Notes: generated by a model from the sequence alone, not told the origin. Shown: positions 25,951-35,132, counted from the first letter of the stretch. The stretch: 64,000 nucleotides of DNA from DATFVB01 sp963714035 (GCA_963714035.1 OY970224.1:496001-560000); one strand, 5' to 3'. A program made the numbers and translations.

Positions 25951-27087
25951 ATGATCGTCGGGCTCCCGAAAGAGATCAAGGACAACGAGAACCGCGTCGG
26001 CCTCGTTCCGGCCGGCGTGGCCGCGCTGCGGAAGGCCGGGCACGAGGTCGTCGTCGAGAAGAACGCCGGCGTCGGGTCCGGAATCGAGGATGCCGAGTAC
26101 GAGGCGTCCGGCGGCCGAATCGTCGGCTCCGCGGACGAGGTCTTCGCCCGCGCGGAGATGATCGTCAAGGTCAAGGAACCGATCGAGCCCGAGTACGCCC
26201 GGATGCGCCCCGGACAGATCCTCTACACGTACCTCCACCTCGCTCCGGCGGCCCGGCTGACCGACGTCCTCCTCGAACGGAAGGTGACGGGAGTCGCCTA
26301 CGAGACGATCACCGGCCGGAACGGGACGCTCCCGCTCCTGACGCCGATGTCCGAGGTCGCCGGACGGATGTCCGTGCACGTCGGCGCCTACTACCTCCAG
26401 AAGTCCAACGGCGGCCGCGGCGTGCTGCTGTCCGGGGTGCCGGGCGTGCCGCCCGCCGACGTCGTCATCATCGGCGGCGGCGTCGTCGGCACGAACGCGG
26501 CGCGCATCGCCTCCGGGATGGGCGCGGACGTGACGATCCTGGAGACGTCGCCCGACCGGATGCGCGAGCTCGACGACATCTTTCTCGGCCGGGTCAAGAC
26601 GGTCGCGTCGAATCCGCTCACGCTGGAGGAAGGCTGCCGGCGCGCGGACCTCCTCATCGGCGCGGTGCTGATCCCCGGAGCCGCCGCGCCAAAGCTCGTC
26701 ACTCGCGAGCTGATCGGCGTGATGAAGAAAGGCGCCGTCGCGGTCGACGTGGCGGTCGACCAGGGAGGCTGCTTCGCGACGACGCACGCGACGACGCACT
26801 CCGATCCGGTGTACACGGTCGACGGGGTGATCCACTACTGTGTCGCGAACATGCCCGGCGCGGTCGCCCGGACCTCGACGTTCGCGCTGACGAATTCCAC
26901 GCTGCGCTACGCGCTCGAGCTCGCGGGCAAGGGTTTCGCCCGGGCCGTCTCCGAGAATCGCCACCTCGCCGAGGGCGTGAACACGTTCGACGGCAGGATC
27001 ACCTACGAGGCGGTCGCGCAGGCCCAGGGGAAGCCGTACACGCCCCTTTCGAATCTGCTCCAGGGCGCCGCGGCGACCCGGGCGTAG
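25951..27087 (+). CDS. ald: Alanine dehydrogenase
   Basis: The enzyme interconverts L-alanine and pyruvate plus ammonia with NAD. The protein has 378 residues, the usual length. The N-terminus IVGLPKEIKDNENRVGL is diagnostic. The substrate-binding lysine lies in IVKVKEP (K75) and the catalytic histidine in YTYLHLAP (H96). A Rossmann GGGVVGTNAA motif lies near residue 175. VDVAVDQGGCF and the ANMPGAVARTST block complete the pattern. GAGGTG lies 7 bp before the ATG. Its 3' end faces that of rluD across a 16-bp gap. Confidence 0.95.
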   Translation: MIVGLPKEIKDNENRVGLVPAGVAALRKAGHEVVVEKNAGVGSGIEDAEYEASGGRIVGSADEVFARAEMIVKVKEPIEPEYARMRPGQILYTYLHLAPAARLTDVLLERKVTGVAYETITGRNGTLPLLTPMSEVAGRMSVHVGAYYLQKSNGGRGVLLSGVPGVPPADVVIIGGGVVGTNAARIASGMGADVTILETSPDRMRELDDIFLGRVKTVASNPLTLEEGCRRADLLIGAVLIPGAAAPKLVTRELIGVMKKGAVAVDVAVDQGGCFATTHATTHSDPVYTVDGVIHYCVANMPGAVARTSTFALTNSTLRYALELAGKGFARAVSENRHLAEGVNTFDGRITYEAVAQAQGKPYTPLSNLLQGAAATRA

Positions 27088-27103
27088 GCGTCCGCGGGGC
27101 TCC

Positions 27104-28075
27104 TCAGTCGGGGAGCGCGTCGACGAGCGCCACGAGGTCCGGCGGCCAGGGCGCGGTGACGTCGACCCCCTCGCGCGTGACCGGGTGGAGAAACGCGATG
27201 CGTTCCGCGTGGAGCGCCTGCCGCGGAAACGCCGCGAGCGCCTTCCGGAGATCCGGGTCGCGCACCTTCTCGTATCGCGGGCGGCCGTAGACGGGGTCCC
27301 CGACGACCGGGCAGCGGATCGCGGAGAGGTGGACGCGGATCTGGTGCGTGCGCCCGGTCACGAGCGTCAGGCGCAGGAGGGAGAGGTCCAGGGCCGGCCA
27401 CTCCCGTTCGATCGCGTAGAGCGTCTTCGCCTCGCGGATCGAGGGGGGAGACGCCGCGGCGAACCCTTTCATCTTCTTCCGGTCCTTCGGGTCGCGGCCG
27501 ATCGCGAGATCGACCGATCCCTTCCGGAGGGGCGGGCGCCCGGCGGCGAGCGCGACGTACTCTTTCCGGATCTGGCGTTTCTTCATCTGCCGGGAGAGCG
27601 ACTCGTGCGCGCGATCGGTCTTGGCGACGACGAGCGCCCCCGAGGTCTCCCGGTCGAGACGGTGGACGATTCCCGGACGGAGCGGATCGGAGCCCGCCGG
27701 CAGGTTCTCCCGGCAGTGATGGAGGATCGCGTTGGCGACGGTGCCCGAACGATGCCCCGGCGCCGGGTGGACGACGAGGCCCGGGGGTTTGTTCAGGATG
27801 AGGAGCTCGCCGTCTTCGTACAGGATCTCGAGCGGAATGTCTTCCGCGAGGAGCGCGGTCTTCGGCGGCGCCTCCGGGAGACGCAGCTCGACGACCTGAC
27901 CGTTCGCCGTCGTTCGCGAGGGGCGTCTCTCGACGGCGCCGTCGATGCTCACGACGCCTTCTTCGATGAGCTTCTGGAGCCGCGACCGCGAGATGTCGCC
28001 GCAGACGGCGGCGAGGAAACGGTCCAGGCGGCGGCCCGAGCTGGCGCGCCCGACGTCGAAGCGGCGGAGAGGCAT
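27104..28075 (-). CDS. rluD: Ribosomal large-subunit pseudouridine synthase, RluD type
   Basis: The protein has 323 residues. An N-terminal S4 RNA-binding domain (about residues 14-62, RLDRFLAAVCGDISRSRLQKLIEEG) is followed by the RluA/RluC/RluD catalytic domain. The catalytic aspartate is in HRLDRETSG (about residue 140), and LVTGRTHQIRVHL is the C-terminal signature. The S4 domain and length point to RluD or RluC rather than RluA; the exact target uridines cannot be read from sequence. It follows lgt by 27 bp, but a GATAAT hexamer in that gap suggests its own, possibly leaderless, transcript. Confidence 0.92.
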   Translation of the reverse strand: MPLRRFDVGRASSGRRLDRFLAAVCGDISRSRLQKLIEEGVVSIDGAVERRPSRTTANGQVVELRLPEAPPKTALLAEDIPLEILYEDGELLILNKPPGLVVHPAPGHRSGTVANAILHHCRENLPAGSDPLRPGIVHRLDRETSGALVVAKTDRAHESLSRQMKKRQIRKEYVALAAGRPPLRKGSVDLAIGRDPKDRKKMKGFAAASPPSIREAKTLYAIEREWPALDLSLLRLTLVTGRTHQIRVHLSAIRCPVVGDPVYGRPRYEKVRDPDLRKALAAFPRQALHAERIAFLHPVTREGVDVTAPWPPDLVALVDALPD

Positions 28076-28081
28076 CGCGCG

Positions 28082-28087
28082 ATTATC
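28082..28087 (-). promoter_or_regulatory. -10 hexamer giving a leaderless rluD transcript (candidate)
   Basis: On the minus strand GATAAT is followed by six bases and then the ATG of rluD. A start 6-7 bases after a -10 box would fall on the start codon itself. No good -35 box was seen. Confidence 0.4.
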
Positions 28088-28102
28088 GGACGGAAAAGGG
28101 CG

Positions 28103-28891
28103 TCAGGCTTCCTGCGCCGCGCCGCGCCGCCGGAGCACGACGAGCATGACGATCGAGGCGATCGCCATCAGGATCCCGATGAACTGCGCCGTCGAGAGCA
28201 CGCCGGGCACGACGAACCCGCGCACGAGATCGCCCCGGAACTCCTCGATGACGCCGCGGGTGAGCGCGTACCCGAGGACGTAGATCCAGAAGACTTCGCC
28301 GTCGAACTTCTTGTGGCGATAGACCCACTCGCAGATCGCGAACAGGAGGAGAGCGTTCAGCGAGAGATAGATCTGGGTCGGGTGCAGTGGGACGTTCAGG
28401 GGTGTGCCGACCGCCTCGTGCGCGAAGGGGTTGCGGAACGTGATCGCCCAGGGAACGGTGGTCGGTTTCCCGTAGCAGCATCCCGCCGCGAGGCATCCCC
28501 AGCGGCCGATCGCCTCCCCGAGCGCGATCGACGGCGCGGCCATGTCGGTGATGCGCCACGCCGGAAGGCGGTGCTTGCGGATGTACCAGAGACCGACGAC
28601 CGAAGCCGCGATCAGGCCGCCCTGGAAGACGCCTCCCGAACGGATCAGCTCCGACGCGCTCGACGGGTCGGCGAGATACTGCTTGAAGTCGACGATCGCG
28701 AGGAGCGCCTTGGCCCCGAGGATCGCCGCGGCGAGGATCGCGATCGACAGATCGGAGATTTCGTTCTTCGGAAGGCCCTCCCGTTCCGCCTTCTTCGTGA
28801 GGAGCGCGATCGCGACGAGATACGCGATCGCGAGCATCACCCCGTAGGTCGGAAGGTAGAAGGCGCCGATCGAGACGAGCTTCGGGTGCAT
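28103..28891 (-). CDS. lgt: Prolipoprotein diacylglyceryl transferase
   Basis: The enzyme transfers diacylglycerol from phosphatidylglycerol to the lipobox cysteine of prolipoproteins in the inner membrane. The protein has 262 residues and about seven membrane helices. The Lgt signature region is GEAIGRWGCLAAGCCYGKPT, with the essential arginine, and HPTQIYLS follows. The two cysteines before YG are the variant seen in many non-proteobacterial Lgt proteins. It is encoded 20 bp after lspA, so the two sequential lipoprotein maturation steps are made together. Confidence 0.94.
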   Translation of the reverse strand: MHPKLVSIGAFYLPTYGVMLAIAYLVAIALLTKKAEREGLPKNEISDLSIAILAAAILGAKALLAIVDFKQYLADPSSASELIRSGGVFQGGLIAASVVGLWYIRKHRLPAWRITDMAAPSIALGEAIGRWGCLAAGCCYGKPTTVPWAITFRNPFAHEAVGTPLNVPLHPTQIYLSLNALLLFAICEWVYRHKKFDGEVFWIYVLGYALTRGVIEEFRGDLVRGFVVPGVLSTAQFIGILMAIASIVMLVVLRRRGAAQEA

Positions 28892-28911
28892 TCAGCGTGG
28901 AAGCGGCCGGC

Positions 28912-29442
28912 TCATGGCGCGTCGGGCGCCGGCGCCGCGGGCGTCTTCTGCCGGAGCATGTCGAGGGCGAGGAGGCCGACGCCGACGCAGATGGCCGAGT
29001 CGGCGACGTTGAACGCCGGCCAGTAGTGCCCCCGGACGCCGAAGAGGAGGAAGTCCACGACGTAGCCGAACCGCACGCGGTCGACGAGGTTCCCGACCGC
29101 GCCGCCGAGCACGAGCGCAAGGCCGACCTGGAGGCGGACGCTCTTGAAGTGCGACCGGAAGGCGTAGAGGCTCACCGCGACGAACGCGGCGACCGCGACG
29201 GCGTTCAGGAAGACCGACTTCAGCGACGATTCGAAATTCGCGAAGAGCCCGAACGCGGCTCCCGAGTTTCGGACCGAGGTCAGGAGAAAGAAGTCGCCGA
29301 GCACTTCCCTCGACTCGTGGAGGCCGAGCGCGCGCGTGATCGTTCCCTTGCTCCACTGGTCGAGGAAGAGGACCGCCACCGAAACGAGAAGATACCCGGA
29401 ACGGTAGAGCGTGTTCTCGGAGAGGAGTGCCTTCCTGTTCAT
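28912..29442 (-). CDS. lspA: Lipoprotein signal peptidase (signal peptidase II)
   Basis: This aspartyl protease cleaves the signal peptide of lipid-modified prolipoproteins. The ATG at 29442 overlaps the ileS stop (ATGA), giving 176 residues; longer frame extensions lie inside ileS and are not LspA-like. It has four membrane helices. VRNSGAAFGLF, GGAVGNLVDRV...GYVVDFL and FNVADSAI carry the conserved asparagine and the two catalytic aspartates. Linkage of ileS and lspA is common in many bacteria, and lgt follows. Confidence 0.95.
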   Translation of the reverse strand: MNRKALLSENTLYRSGYLLVSVAVLFLDQWSKGTITRALGLHESREVLGDFFLLTSVRNSGAAFGLFANFESSLKSVFLNAVAVAAFVAVSLYAFRSHFKSVRLQVGLALVLGGAVGNLVDRVRFGYVVDFLLFGVRGHYWPAFNVADSAICVGVGLLALDMLRQKTPAAPAPDAP

Positions 29443-32351
29443 GGAGCTCCGGCGGCGCCCGCGTCCGGGCGGATCTCGGCGAGGACGGCGCGACAGCGGG
29501 CGCAGAGCCCACCGTCGGCGGCCTCCGGCCGGATCCTCCAGCAGCGGGCGCATTTCGCGCCCGGCGCCTTCCGGAACCGGAGGGTCAGACCCCGATAGGT
29601 CTCCGAGGCGATGTCGAGCGGGCCCGGAGCCTCGTCGAGATCCGAGACGATGAAGAAATCGGCGAACGCCGCGCCGTCCCATCCGGTCAGCCGGCGATCC
29701 TCTTCGAGCGCCGGGATCGGCGAGAACGTGAGCGCGGCTTCGAGGGAGGCGCCGATCACCCGCTCCTTGCGGCGTTCCTCGAGCACCTTCGTGACCTCGT
29801 CCCGCAGGCTCAGGAGTCGCTCCCATGCGCGGCGTTCCGGTTCATCGAGGAGGGCGGCATCCATCGTGCCGAAACGCTCGAGGTGCACGGAATCTTCCCG
29901 TTTTCCCGGGATCTCGCCGTAGATCTCCTCCGCGGTGAACGGGAGGATCGGCGCGGAAAGCGTCGCGAGGGAACGGGCGATCGCGTGGAGCGCGGTCTGG
30001 GCGGACCGGCGCTCGCGCGAATCGGGAGCGGAAGCGTAGAGCCGGTCTTTCAGGACGTCGAGATAGAAAGCCGACATCGAGACGGCGCAGAAATCGTGAA
30101 TCGCGCGCGCGGCGACGTGGAATTCGAACTCTGCGTACGCGGAGCGGACGCTCCGGCCGAGATCCGCGGCGCGGGCGCCCGCCCACCGGTCGAGCGGGAG
30201 CATCTCCGCCGGGGGGACCCGGTCGCGCGCCGGATCGAAGTCGAAGAGGTTGGAGAGGAGGTATCGCCCGGTGTTGCGGATCTTTCGGTAGGCGTCGGAA
30301 GTCCGGGCCAGGATCTCGGGAGAGAGCGGCTGGTCTTCCCGGAAGTCCTGACCGAGTACCCAGAGACGGAGAACGTCCGCGCCATCCTTCGCGACGATGT
30401 CCTGGGGCGCGATCACGTTCCCGAGGGATTTCGACATCTTCCGGCCGGCGCCGTCGACGACGAAGCCGTGGGTGATCACCGTGCGGAAGGGTGGCTTCCC
30501 GTCCTCGAGCGCGACCGACGTGAGGAGCGACGACTGGAACCAGCCGCGGTGCTGGTCGTGGCCTTCGAGGTAGACGTCGGCCGGCCAGCGCAGCTCCGGC
30601 CAGTCGCCGGACTTGAGGACCGCCTCGTGCGAGACGCCGGAGTCGAACCAGACGTCGAGGACGTCGCGCTCCTTGACGAACTCCGATCCGCCGCAGGGGC
30701 AGCGGAATCCGGGTGGAAGGAAGGACGCGGCCGGGCGGTCCGGATCGAACCAGGCGTCGCCTCCCGTCTCGCGGAACGCCGCCACGACTTTCTCGAAGAA
30801 CGCGCGGGTCGCCGCCCCGTCGCTCGCGTCGGGAAAGACGGCGCGGCAGGCGGCGCAATAGACGACGGGGATCGGAGAGCCCCATCGCCGTTGCCGCGAG
30901 ACGCACCACTCGTGACGGTTCTCGACCATTCCCCCGATCCGTTCCGCGCCCCACGCCGGGATCCAGCGGGACCGGCGGATCGCCTCGCCGGCGCGCGCGC
31001 GGATGTCGGCGCCCGGTTTCTCGAGGTCGACGAACCACTGTTCGGTCGCCCGGAAGATGACGGGGTTCCGGCACCTCCAGCAGTGGGGATATTCGTGGCG
31101 GAAATTCGGGTCGGCATGGACGAGCGCGCCGGCGGCGCGGAGGTCCTCCACGATGCGCGGATTCGCATCGAGCGCCTTCTCCCCGCGATAGCGCGGAACG
31201 TCCTCGGTGAAGCGGCCAGCGTCGTCGATCGGGGAGAGGAGCGGGAGCCCCTCTCGCTGGCCCGTCCGGAAGTCGTCTTCGCCATGCCCGGGAGCCGTAT
31301 GAACGAGGCCGGTGCCCGTATCCATCGTCACGTAGTCGGCGAGCACGATCCGGAACGCGTCCGCCTCCTCCTCGAGCCGGGCTCGCGCTTCCGGCGGAAG
31401 CGGATGGTCGTACCGGAGGCCGGCCAGCCTCGCTCCGGCGACGGCGCCCGCGACCTCGACCCCGGTCCATCCGGCGTCCTTCGCCGTGCGTTCGAGGAGA
31501 TCGCGCGCGACGACGAAGTGTCCCTCCCGCGTCGTGGCGAGCACGTACTCCCGCTCCGGATGGACCGCGATCGCGACGTTGCTCGGGATCGTCCAGGGCG
31601 TCGTCGTCCAGATCACGGCGCGGATCGGCCGGCGGAGGGATTCCGCCGACACCGGCACGCCTTCGAACCGCTGCGCGACCTCGTCGGCCTCCGCGAAAGA
31701 GAACGCCACCAGGATCGCGGGGTCGGTCTTCTCCGAATATTCCAGCTCCGCCTCGGCGAGCGCCGTCCGATCGGTGAAGCACCAGCGAACGGATTTCCGC
31801 GCCTTGTAGACGAGACCCTTCGCGTAGAACTCCCCGAAGCAGCGGGCGATTTCCGCTTCGTAGGGGAACGCCATCGTGAGGTACGGCCGGTCCCACTCGG
31901 CGAAGACGCCGAGCCGCTGGAATCCCTCCATCTGGATCGCGACGTACTTCCCGGCGTACTCGCGGCACGCCCGGCGGATCTCGAGATCCGACATCTCGCG
32001 GCGCTTCGCGCCGAGCTCCTTGTCGACCTGTCGCTCGATCGGAAGGCCGTGGCAGTCCCAGCCGGGAACGTACGGGGCATCGAGCCCCTCCATCGCCCGC
32101 GACCGGACGATCGCGTCCTTGACGATCTTGTTGAGCGCCGTGCCGAGATGGATCGGTCCGTTGGCGTACGGCGGCCCGTCGTGGAGGATCCACTTCTCGC
32201 GCCCGGCCCGGGCGGCGCGCATCTTCTCCGCGAGCCCGATCCTCCGCCACTCCGCGAGACGCTCCGGCTCCCGTCGGGCGAGCTCCGCCTTCATCGGGAA
32301 CGCCGTCGACGGAAGGTTCAGCGTGGACTTGTAGTCGGTCGCGTCGCTCAT
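29439..32351 (-). CDS. ileS: Isoleucine--tRNA ligase
   Basis: This class I aminoacyl-tRNA synthetase has 970 residues. The HIGH-type motif is GPIHLGTALNK (about residue 52) and the KMSKS loop is KMSKSLGN (about residue 637). The editing domain and the C-terminal zinc finger (CARCW...CARC, about residue 932) are present, as in E. coli-type IleRS. I choose ATG 32351 because a promoter-like pair lies just upstream and the six extra codons of the longer frame are not conserved. It is the first gene of ileS-lspA-lgt. Confidence 0.96.
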   Translation of the reverse strand: MSDATDYKSTLNLPSTAFPMKAELARREPERLAEWRRIGLAEKMRAARAGREKWILHDGPPYANGPIHLGTALNKIVKDAIVRSRAMEGLDAPYVPGWDCHGLPIERQVDKELGAKRREMSDLEIRRACREYAGKYVAIQMEGFQRLGVFAEWDRPYLTMAFPYEAEIARCFGEFYAKGLVYKARKSVRWCFTDRTALAEAELEYSEKTDPAILVAFSFAEADEVAQRFEGVPVSAESLRRPIRAVIWTTTPWTIPSNVAIAVHPEREYVLATTREGHFVVARDLLERTAKDAGWTGVEVAGAVAGARLAGLRYDHPLPPEARARLEEEADAFRIVLADYVTMDTGTGLVHTAPGHGEDDFRTGQREGLPLLSPIDDAGRFTEDVPRYRGEKALDANPRIVEDLRAAGALVHADPNFRHEYPHCWRCRNPVIFRATEQWFVDLEKPGADIRARAGEAIRRSRWIPAWGAERIGGMVENRHEWCVSRQRRWGSPIPVVYCAACRAVFPDASDGAATRAFFEKVVAAFRETGGDAWFDPDRPAASFLPPGFRCPCGGSEFVKERDVLDVWFDSGVSHEAVLKSGDWPELRWPADVYLEGHDQHRGWFQSSLLTSVALEDGKPPFRTVITHGFVVDGAGRKMSKSLGNVIAPQDIVAKDGADVLRLWVLGQDFREDQPLSPEILARTSDAYRKIRNTGRYLLSNLFDFDPARDRVPPAEMLPLDRWAGARAADLGRSVRSAYAEFEFHVAARAIHDFCAVSMSAFYLDVLKDRLYASAPDSRERRSAQTALHAIARSLATLSAPILPFTAEEIYGEIPGKREDSVHLERFGTMDAALLDEPERRAWERLLSLRDEVTKVLEERRKERVIGASLEAALTFSPIPALEEDRRLTGWDGAAFADFFIVSDLDEAPGPLDIASETYRGLTLRFRKAPGAKCARCWRIRPEAADGGLCARCRAVLAEIRPDAGAAGAP

Positions 32352-32367
32352 GGTGTTCGAACCGCCC

Positions 32368-32397
32368 AAGCTAGCAAGGTCCGCGGCGCCTCGTCAA
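32368..32397 (-). promoter_or_regulatory. Putative sigma-70 promoter of ileS-lspA-lgt
   Basis: On the minus strand TTGACG (32397-32392), an 18-bp spacer and TAGCTT (32373-32368) stand 16 bp before the ileS start, in the short gap after acpS. This is one of the better promoter matches in the window. Confidence 0.55.
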
Positions 32398-32401
32398 GAA
32401 A

Positions 32402-32794
32402 TCAGGGCGCGCACACGAGGAGGACCGCGGCCGCGGCGGTGCGCTCGGTGTGCGTGATCGTGAGCTCCGTCGCCTCGACGCCGAGCCGCTCGGCGAGCTT
32501 GATCGCCCTTCCCTGGAAGCGGAGGACGGGCTTCCCCGACTCTTCCCGGCCGACGACGATCTCCCGAAAAGAGAGTCCCCGGAATCCGGTGCCGAGCGCC
32601 TTCATGGCGGCTTCCTTCGCGGCGAACCGGCCGGCGACGTGCTGGGCGAAGGCGGCGGGGTGCCTCCGCCGGCGATCGATCTCGCCGGCATTGAAGACGC
32701 GTTCGAGGAACGTCTCTCCCCAGCGTTCGAGGGCGCGGGCGATCCGGTCGACCTCGGCGAGATCGAGGCCGAGCCGGACGGTGAACGGGATCAC
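32402..32794 (-). CDS. acpS: Holo-[acyl-carrier-protein] synthase
   Basis: The enzyme transfers 4'-phosphopantetheine from CoA to ACP. The protein has 130 residues, the normal AcpS size. The GTG start at 32794 overlaps the stop of the MscS gene (GTGA). The Mg/CoA motifs GLDLAEVDRIARAL (residues ~8-21) and RFAAKEAAMKALGTGF (about residue 57) are the standard ones, and the C-terminus ends with the ITHTERTAAAAVLL block. Longer frame extensions lie within the upstream channel gene. Confidence 0.93.
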   Translation of the reverse strand: MIPFTVRLGLDLAEVDRIARALERWGETFLERVFNAGEIDRRRRHPAAFAQHVAGRFAAKEAAMKALGTGFRGLSFREIVVGREESGKPVLRFQGRAIKLAERLGVEATELTITHTERTAAAAVLLVCAP

Positions 32795-34218
32795 GGGAAT
32801 CCTTCGAGCCCGAAATACCGCGCGACCTTCGCGAGAACGGAGTCGGCCTCGGCCGGCGTCTCGGTCTTCGGGAATATCGCGAGCATCGCCTCCTTGATCA
32901 CGCGGCGCCCCTCGACCAGCCGGCTCATTTCGACCACGAGCTTCGGGTTTCCTTTCAGGATGGGCGCGAGAGCGTCCTTGCCGATCCGGTAGAGGCTCGC
33001 CGACGTCCTCGCCTTGACGGTCGCCGCGCGGGGCTCGCCGGTCAGGAGCGCCATCTCGCCGAACGCGTCTCCGGGCCCGAGCGTCCCGACCTCGACGATC
33101 GTTCCGTCGCCGTGCCGGACGAGGACGGACAGCTCTCCCGACTCGACGACGAAGAGGGAATCGGCGAGATCTCCCTCCTCGACGACCGGTTCGCCGGGCC
33201 CGAATCCGAGATGGACGAGCTGGGAGCGGAGCGTCTGGCGCTCGTCGGCCGTGAGCGGGGTGAAGAGCTCGACGCGGTCGAGAACGGGCGGCGGCTCGGG
33301 CGCCGGCGGCTCCTGCCAGGGACGGACGTGCTGGAACCGGACGCTCGTCGGATACGGGATCGCGATTCCGGCGCGTTTCAGCGCGAACCAGAGCCGCTCC
33401 CGGATGGCGGTCTCCACGGGAAGGAACATCGAGTAGTCCTCGAGCCAGACGCGCAGCTCGTAGACGATCGAGAAGTCCCCGAAGTTGACGACGTAGACCC
33501 TCGGCGGCGGGACGGCGGCGACGCCGGGAACGCCGATCGCGGTCTCCCGAATCACGGCGATCGCCTTCGTGGGGGGCGTCTGGTACTCGAGGCCGATCTT
33601 CATCGCGTAGGCGACCGGCGTCCCGGAGCACCTCGGGAACACCTCCAGGCGTTCCCGCGCCGCGGCGCTGTTCGGGAGGAGGACGATCGAATCGAGCAGG
33701 GTCCGGACCCGGATCGCGCGCCAGGAGAGCATCTCGACGAACCCGACCTCCTCGCCCACGCGCACCATGTCGCCCACCTGGAGCGACTTCTCGAGGTGGA
33801 GCGCCATACCGGAAAAGAGGTTTCCGAGCGTGTCCTGGAGCGCGAGGCCGATCACCGCGGTGATGAGCGCGGAGGTCGCGAGAACGGCCGTGAGGTGCAC
33901 GGAGAGGAGTCCGCGCAGAAGGAGCGCGAAGCCGACGGAGAAGACGAGGATCGCCACCATCTCCCGCAGCAGGAGCGGGGCCTCGGTCCGCCGGCGGAGG
34001 CGGAACACGACGTCGAACAGAAGGTAGTTGACCAGACGCGTGGCGAGGAGGAGGAGCGCGACGCCGATCGCGAAGTCGCCCCAGTCGTGGGTCGAGTCGC
34101 GAAGCGGAAACATCTGGAGCCGGCGGACCAGCATTACGGCGATGCCGACCGCGGCCGTCAGGAGGAGCGGTCCGATCACCCGCCGAAGAACGAGCGGAGC
34201 GCGGGCGCCGGACTTCAT
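32791..34218 (-). CDS. MscS-type mechanosensitive channel with C-terminal cyclic-nucleotide-binding domain
   Basis: The protein has 475 residues. Four hydrophobic segments (about 13-30, 48-70, 88-104, 108-138) end in the pore helix LQDTLGNLFSGMAL, followed by the MscS beta domain (GDMVRVGEEVGFVEML) and the alpha/beta part to about residue 285. A proline-rich linker leads to a CRP-type cNMP-binding domain at ~325-440, with the phosphate-binding cassette FGEMALL...PRAATVKA, so the key glutamate and arginine are present. Such channels may be gated or tuned by cyclic nucleotides. The stop overlaps acpS and the start overlaps the stop of the ThiE-like gene, in the same orientation. Confidence 0.9.
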   Translation of the reverse strand: MKSGARAPLVLRRVIGPLLLTAAVGIAVMLVRRLQMFPLRDSTHDWGDFAIGVALLLLATRLVNYLLFDVVFRLRRRTEAPLLLREMVAILVFSVGFALLLRGLLSVHLTAVLATSALITAVIGLALQDTLGNLFSGMALHLEKSLQVGDMVRVGEEVGFVEMLSWRAIRVRTLLDSIVLLPNSAAARERLEVFPRCSGTPVAYAMKIGLEYQTPPTKAIAVIRETAIGVPGVAAVPPPRVYVVNFGDFSIVYELRVWLEDYSMFLPVETAIRERLWFALKRAGIAIPYPTSVRFQHVRPWQEPPAPEPPPVLDRVELFTPLTADERQTLRSQLVHLGFGPGEPVVEEGDLADSLFVVESGELSVLVRHGDGTIVEVGTLGPGDAFGEMALLTGEPRAATVKARTSASLYRIGKDALAPILKGNPKLVVEMSRLVEGRRVIKEAMLAIFPKTETPAEADSVLAKVARYFGLEGFP

Positions 34219-34823
34219 CGGGCGCGCGCCCCGGCGACGACCGCGCCGGGGTCCGCGGCCTCCTCGAAAGCGCGAATCGCCGCGAAGCCCGCGATTCTCC
34301 CGCGGATGGGCGCGAGATCGTCGAGGCGAGCGAGATCCACTCCGCCGATGACGAAGAGCTCGGCCGAAAGGGGCCAGCCTTCGCCGATCGCTTCGACGGC
34401 GGCGGGCGACAGGGGAGGGCCGAACGGGCGTTTCGCCGGCGTGTCGAACAGGGGTCCGAGCAGCACGAGATCGGCGCCGTCCTCCGCGGCGCGGAACGCG
34501 CCCTCCGCCGAATGGGTCGATTTGCCGAGGCGAAAACCCCGCGGCGTCTCCCGCCGGACCGCCTCGACCGGAAGGCCGTCCTCGGGCAGGATCACCCCTC
34601 CGGCGCCCGCCGCGAGCGCGAGGTCGAAGCGACCGTTGGCGAGGACGCGGTCGGCGCCGAGGGCCGCGACGGCGTTCCGGAGGAGGTCGAGCAGCCGGCG
34701 ATCCGTCGCCTCCCGGTCGCGCACCTCGAAGTAGTCCGGGGGCGAATCACCGAAGCCGGCCAGCAGGCGCGCGTATTCCGCGTCGGCGGCGGTCGATCGC
34801 CCGGTCACGCAGATCGTCTTCAC
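34215..34823 (-). CDS. Thiamine-phosphate synthase / TenI-like TIM-barrel protein
   Basis: The protein has 202 residues. The GTG start at 34823 overlaps the stop of the small membrane protein (GTGA); longer extensions lack similarity. ANGRFDLALAAGAGGVILPEDGLP, RLGKSTHSAEGA, DLVLLGPLFDTPAKRPFGPPL and LFVIGGVDL follow the ThiE/TenI fold order (G-V-H-L, S-x-H, Y-x-x-x-G-P, A-I-G-G-I), with several ThiE positions changed (LPEDG instead of HLGQ). That suggests a TenI-like or diverged enzyme rather than certain thiamine synthesis. No other thiamine gene is in the window. Confidence 0.75.
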   Translation of the reverse strand: MKTICVTGRSTAADAEYARLLAGFGDSPPDYFEVRDREATDRRLLDLLRNAVAALGADRVLANGRFDLALAAGAGGVILPEDGLPVEAVRRETPRGFRLGKSTHSAEGAFRAAEDGADLVLLGPLFDTPAKRPFGPPLSPAAVEAIGEGWPLSAELFVIGGVDLARLDDLAPIRGRIAGFAAIRAFEEAADPGAVVAGARAR

Positions 34824-35035
34824 CGGCCCCCCGTGAGCCGCCGCAGGAGGAGACGAAAGTCGTTGGCGCCGGCGACGAGATGGACGATGCCGAGTCCGGA
34901 GAGGAATCCCCGAAGATAGGGGGAAGCCGGCCCGCTGTCCGGGGCCCAGGGCCTCAACAGGAGGTACATGCCCACGCCGGTGCAGTAGAAGACGAAGAGG
35001 ATCGTCCCCCCGAAATTCTTCGACTCTTCGCGCAT
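34820..35035 (-). CDS. Small two-helix membrane protein
   Basis: The protein has 71 residues, with start ATG 35035. The N-terminal MREESKNFGG is soluble, followed by hydrophobic segments at about 10-27 and 42-60 and a basic tail (RLLLRRLTGGR). A YCTGVGMYLLL helix is the most distinctive part. The stop overlaps the downstream GTG in a GTGA junction, which supports it as a real gene. I do not recognise a named family. It opens the group that continues with the ThiE-like protein, the MscS channel and AcpS. Confidence 0.65.
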   Translation of the reverse strand: MREESKNFGGTILFVFYCTGVGMYLLLRPWAPDSGPASPYLRGFLSGLGIVHLVAGANDFRLLLRRLTGGR

Positions 35036-35121
35036 TCGATCCGGGAATTGTAGCGTGAACGCTCCCCCCGGGCGGCGCTGGCCGGGGCCGCCTCGCGGCC
35101 CGGAGGACGCCGCGAAACGAC

Positions 35122-35127
35122 GATAAT
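35122..35127 (+). promoter_or_regulatory. -10 hexamer giving a leaderless rsmE transcript (candidate)
   Basis: GATAAT lies five bases before the rsmE ATG, so transcription would begin at or within the start codon. There is no Shine-Dalgarno sequence in the gap. The -35 region is not recognisable. Confidence 0.4.
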
Positions 35128-35132
35128 CGGCC

